Positions 62,305 to 64,000 of a stretch of 64,000 bases of DNA are shown piece by piece; the stretch's first letter is position 1; the number at the start of each line of letters is the position of its first letter. A model generated the notes under the pieces. It was given only the letters and a program-made list of their open reading frames with translations, ran no database searches and was not told the origin of the DNA. The position numbers and the translations under genes were made by a program. The stretch covers positions 868,001-932,000 of the forward strand of contig NZ_CP030941.1 of the NCBI RefSeq assembly GCF_036621415.1, given 5' to 3'. Source of the DNA: Nitratireductor thuwali (GTDB lineage: Bacteria > Pseudomonadota > Alphaproteobacteria > Rhizobiales > Rhizobiaceae).

Positions 62305-63212
62305 CGATCTCCGAAGGCTCGTCCTCAGACACACTTGCGCACCCGATCTCCGATCGTCACACCATCCGCAACGATTGCTTCGAGGCAACATTCCAGCCCT
62401 TGGCGGGCGGGCGCATGCTGCGTCTGCGCCATGTCGGTCACGGCGATCTTCTCGTACCGCTGCACGACACCTCTTTCGACCCGGTCAAATGGCCCAAGGC
62501 GGGGGCTTTCCCCCTATTTCCGTTTCACAACCGGCTGCGAGGTGCCGCGTTCAAGCATGATGGACGCCTGATCCGACTGAAGCCCAACGCGGCGAACGGG
62601 GCGGACGTCATGCACGGACCGGCGCACCGCCGCGCGTGGATCGTCACCGAGAAGGGCGCCGATTTCATCGAGATGGCTCTGGCCTATCGCGCCGACGATG
62701 AATGGCCGTTCGACTTCACCGCCACTCAAAGGTTCGAACTTCATGCAGAGCACCTTTCCATTGGCCTGAGCCTCACGAATACGAGCGGCGCGCCCATGCC
62801 TGGCGGTATTGGCTGGCATCCATATTTCAAGCCGCCGCGTGACGGAGTGGTCATGACCGACGCAGCAAGCCGGTGGGAACCAGCCGGTCCGAAAGGCCTT
62901 CCCGAACGAACGGCTCGCTACGGCAGCACAGGGGGCAACTCGATCGAGATCGATTCCACCCGGCATTTTTCCGACTGGACGGAAGCGAGCGCATGGATCG
63001 GCGATGGCGCCAGGATCACCCTTTCCGGCAGCCCCCGCCTCTCCTGTCTCGTCGTGCACTGGAGGACCGAGTACCTTTGCCTCGAACCTGCATCCCATGT
63101 CTCGGGCGCCTTCGCAGCCCTTCCGGAACCCTCTCCTGAGACCGGCCTGTGTTTGCTGGCCCCTGGTGAAACGCTCGCTGGTATTGCAAGGCTGTCCGTT
63201 GACCGTCCATGA
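62301..63212 (+). CDS. Aldose 1-epimerase (mutarotase)-family protein
   Basis: 303 aa of the GalM-like beta-sandwich family: AGGRMLRLRHVGHGDLLVP, PHNRLRGAAFKHDG-like stretch (FPFHNRLRGAAF), the catalytic His in MHGPAHRRAWIV and in GGIGWHPYFKPP. It interconverts anomers of aldoses, supplying the form needed by the dehydrogenase it is coupled to (ATGA overlap). Sugar specificity is not determinable from the sequence. Confidence 0.87.
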   Translation: MTISEGSSSDTLAHPISDRHTIRNDCFEATFQPLAGGRMLRLRHVGHGDLLVPLHDTSFDPVKWPKAGAFPLFPFHNRLRGAAFKHDGRLIRLKPNAANGADVMHGPAHRRAWIVTEKGADFIEMALAYRADDEWPFDFTATQRFELHAEHLSIGLSLTNTSGAPMPGGIGWHPYFKPPRDGVVMTDAASRWEPAGPKGLPERTARYGSTGGNSIEIDSTRHFSDWTEASAWIGDGARITLSGSPRLSCLVVHWRTEYLCLEPASHVSGAFAALPEPSPETGLCLLAPGETLAGIARLSVDRP

Positions 63213-63279
63213 TGCAGCCGGCGTGCCAGCAAAGCGCAGCGGGAAGCCTTGCTTGGCTGCCCTAGCCGGCCAACGACCG

Positions 63280-63594
63280 TCATGAGAAGCGTGACGGTTT
63301 TGTCGAATACGCCCATGGCGTGCGGCTGGCGCTAGGACAACGACTCTCTCTCTCGTCCTGTTCGACCACACCATCAGCACCGATCAGTCGCTGCAGTGTC
63401 CTGGCGAACGCGTTCCAACGCTGCTGCGGGCGCATGACGAGATCCGGCAGCCAGAGGCTGATCTGCGGGAAGGCTGCGAAGAGGATGAGGACGATCGTCA
63501 GCGGCAGGAAATACGGGATCACCCTGAGCATCAGCAAGCCCGTTGGCAGCGCGTTGTCCATCCAATCCTCTGACGGCTTCCGCCGAAAGGGCAT
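63280..63594 (-). pseudogene. TRAP transporter large-permease (DctM) C-terminal fragment
   Basis: On the minus strand, LMLRVIPYFLPLTIVLILFAAFPQISLWLPDLVM matches the last transmembrane helix and end of TRAP-type large permeases. It is followed by unrelated residues with no family match, and nothing upstream in the same frame encodes the rest. It is a decayed leftover at the end of the sugar cluster. Confidence 0.55.
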
Positions 63595-63756
63595 CTCGGA
63601 ACCTTCCCGCCGAGTGGCGGTTCCTGCACAATGACCGCTACACTTCCGCTCCGGCGCTCAAGCCGCATTGGCCATGCCTGGCGCCGAAAGCCGCCGGAAA
63701 GGGCCGATTGCCTTTACGCGACACGTACAAGGCAGCGGGTTCGAACAGGACAGCTT

Positions 63757-64000
63757 GTGAGACGGTCGGGCAGATCTCTTGCGGTTATTGCCGTAGCCAT
63801 GCTGGCCGCCTGCAGCGACTTCCCGAAAGATCCGCAAGCGACGACGCAGAGAGCCGTTGGCGGCGTCGTTCGCGTCGGCCTTTCCGAAAACCCGCCCTGG
63901 ACGGATGTCGATCCGGAACCTGGCGGTGTCGAGGTGGAACTCATCAGACGCTATGCCGAAGCGATAGGGGCACGGGCGGAATGGCAGTACGGAGCGGCAA
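63757..64000 (+). CDS. Solute-binding lipoprotein, family 3-like (N-terminal part, cut by window end)
   Basis: A frame open to the window end from a GTG at 63757. It encodes RRSGRSLAVIAVAMLAACSDF, a lipoprotein signal peptide with lipobox LAAC, then GGVVRVGLSENPPWTD and GVEVELIRRYAEAIGARAEWQYG, the usual opening of family 3 amino-acid-type binding proteins. The ribosome site is weak (CAGGACAG), so the start is provisional. The rest lies beyond the window. Confidence 0.7.
   Translation, partial: MRRSGRSLAVIAVAMLAACSDFPKDPQATTQRAVGGVVRVGLSENPPWTDVDPEPGGVEVELIRRYAEAIGARAEWQYGAA

Overview
The window reads as chromosomal DNA of a GC-rich alphaproteobacterium, most likely a Hyphomicrobiales (Rhizobiales) member near Mesorhizobium, Chelativorans or Nitratireductor. 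The evidence is a chpT / response regulator / ctrA / fliJ-like / sciP cell-cycle block with clustered GANTC sites, a rhizobial choXWV choline transporter, a ThuA/ThuB-like pair, DUF1134, and short intergenic palindromes typical of these genomes. No rRNA or CRISPR array was seen. All family calls come from reading the sequence; no database search was run.

Layout. 1-7.5 kb: housekeeping and regulatory genes (site-2 protease with CBS domains, Rnk-like factor, HxlR regulator divergent from a methyltransferase, TipAS-type MerR regulator, formate-THF ligase, AAA ATPase). 7.5-15.2 kb: a minus-strand block of poorly characterised genes (coiled-coil protein, 381-aa protein, AAA+ ATPase, DUF559 nuclease, 427-aa protein, membrane-anchored DUF2333-type protein). 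It carries a 268-bp miniature element and GC-rich repeats that sit at identical distances before two start codons. This is my main candidate for an undescribed system. 15.2-22.8 kb: thymidine kinase, choXWV, and a tight plus-strand run of SDR, CoA-transferase, HugZ-like and TrmH-like genes. 22.8-30 kb: a coiled-coil membrane protein, DUF1134, the chpT-ctrA-sciP cell-cycle region and mnmA. 30-33.2 kb: ThuA with two Gfo/Idh/MocA dehydrogenases.

33.4-43.8 kb is accessory. A large serine recombinase is inserted at the 3' end of tRNA-Met, and its last codons are read antisense through the tRNA. Beyond it lie a GC-rich inverted-repeat segment, an intact IS21 element, a DUF6647-like metalloprotein pair, a decayed tyrosine integrase, a TetR-controlled hydrolase/monooxygenase pair with a 16-bp perfect palindrome, an IS91 transposase remnant and a broken SIR2-like gene.

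43.8-48.7 kb is an RND efflux operon with a GbsR/MarR-type regulator. 48.7-63.2 kb looks like one catabolic regulon for a uronic or aldonic sugar: a dipeptide-family ABC transporter, mutarotase, uronate-dehydrogenase-like enzyme, lactonase, enolase-superfamily dehydratase, RraA-like aldolase, two hydroxyacid dehydrogenases and a GntR regulator. The right edge has a TRAP-permease fragment and the start of a solute-binding lipoprotein cut by the window end.
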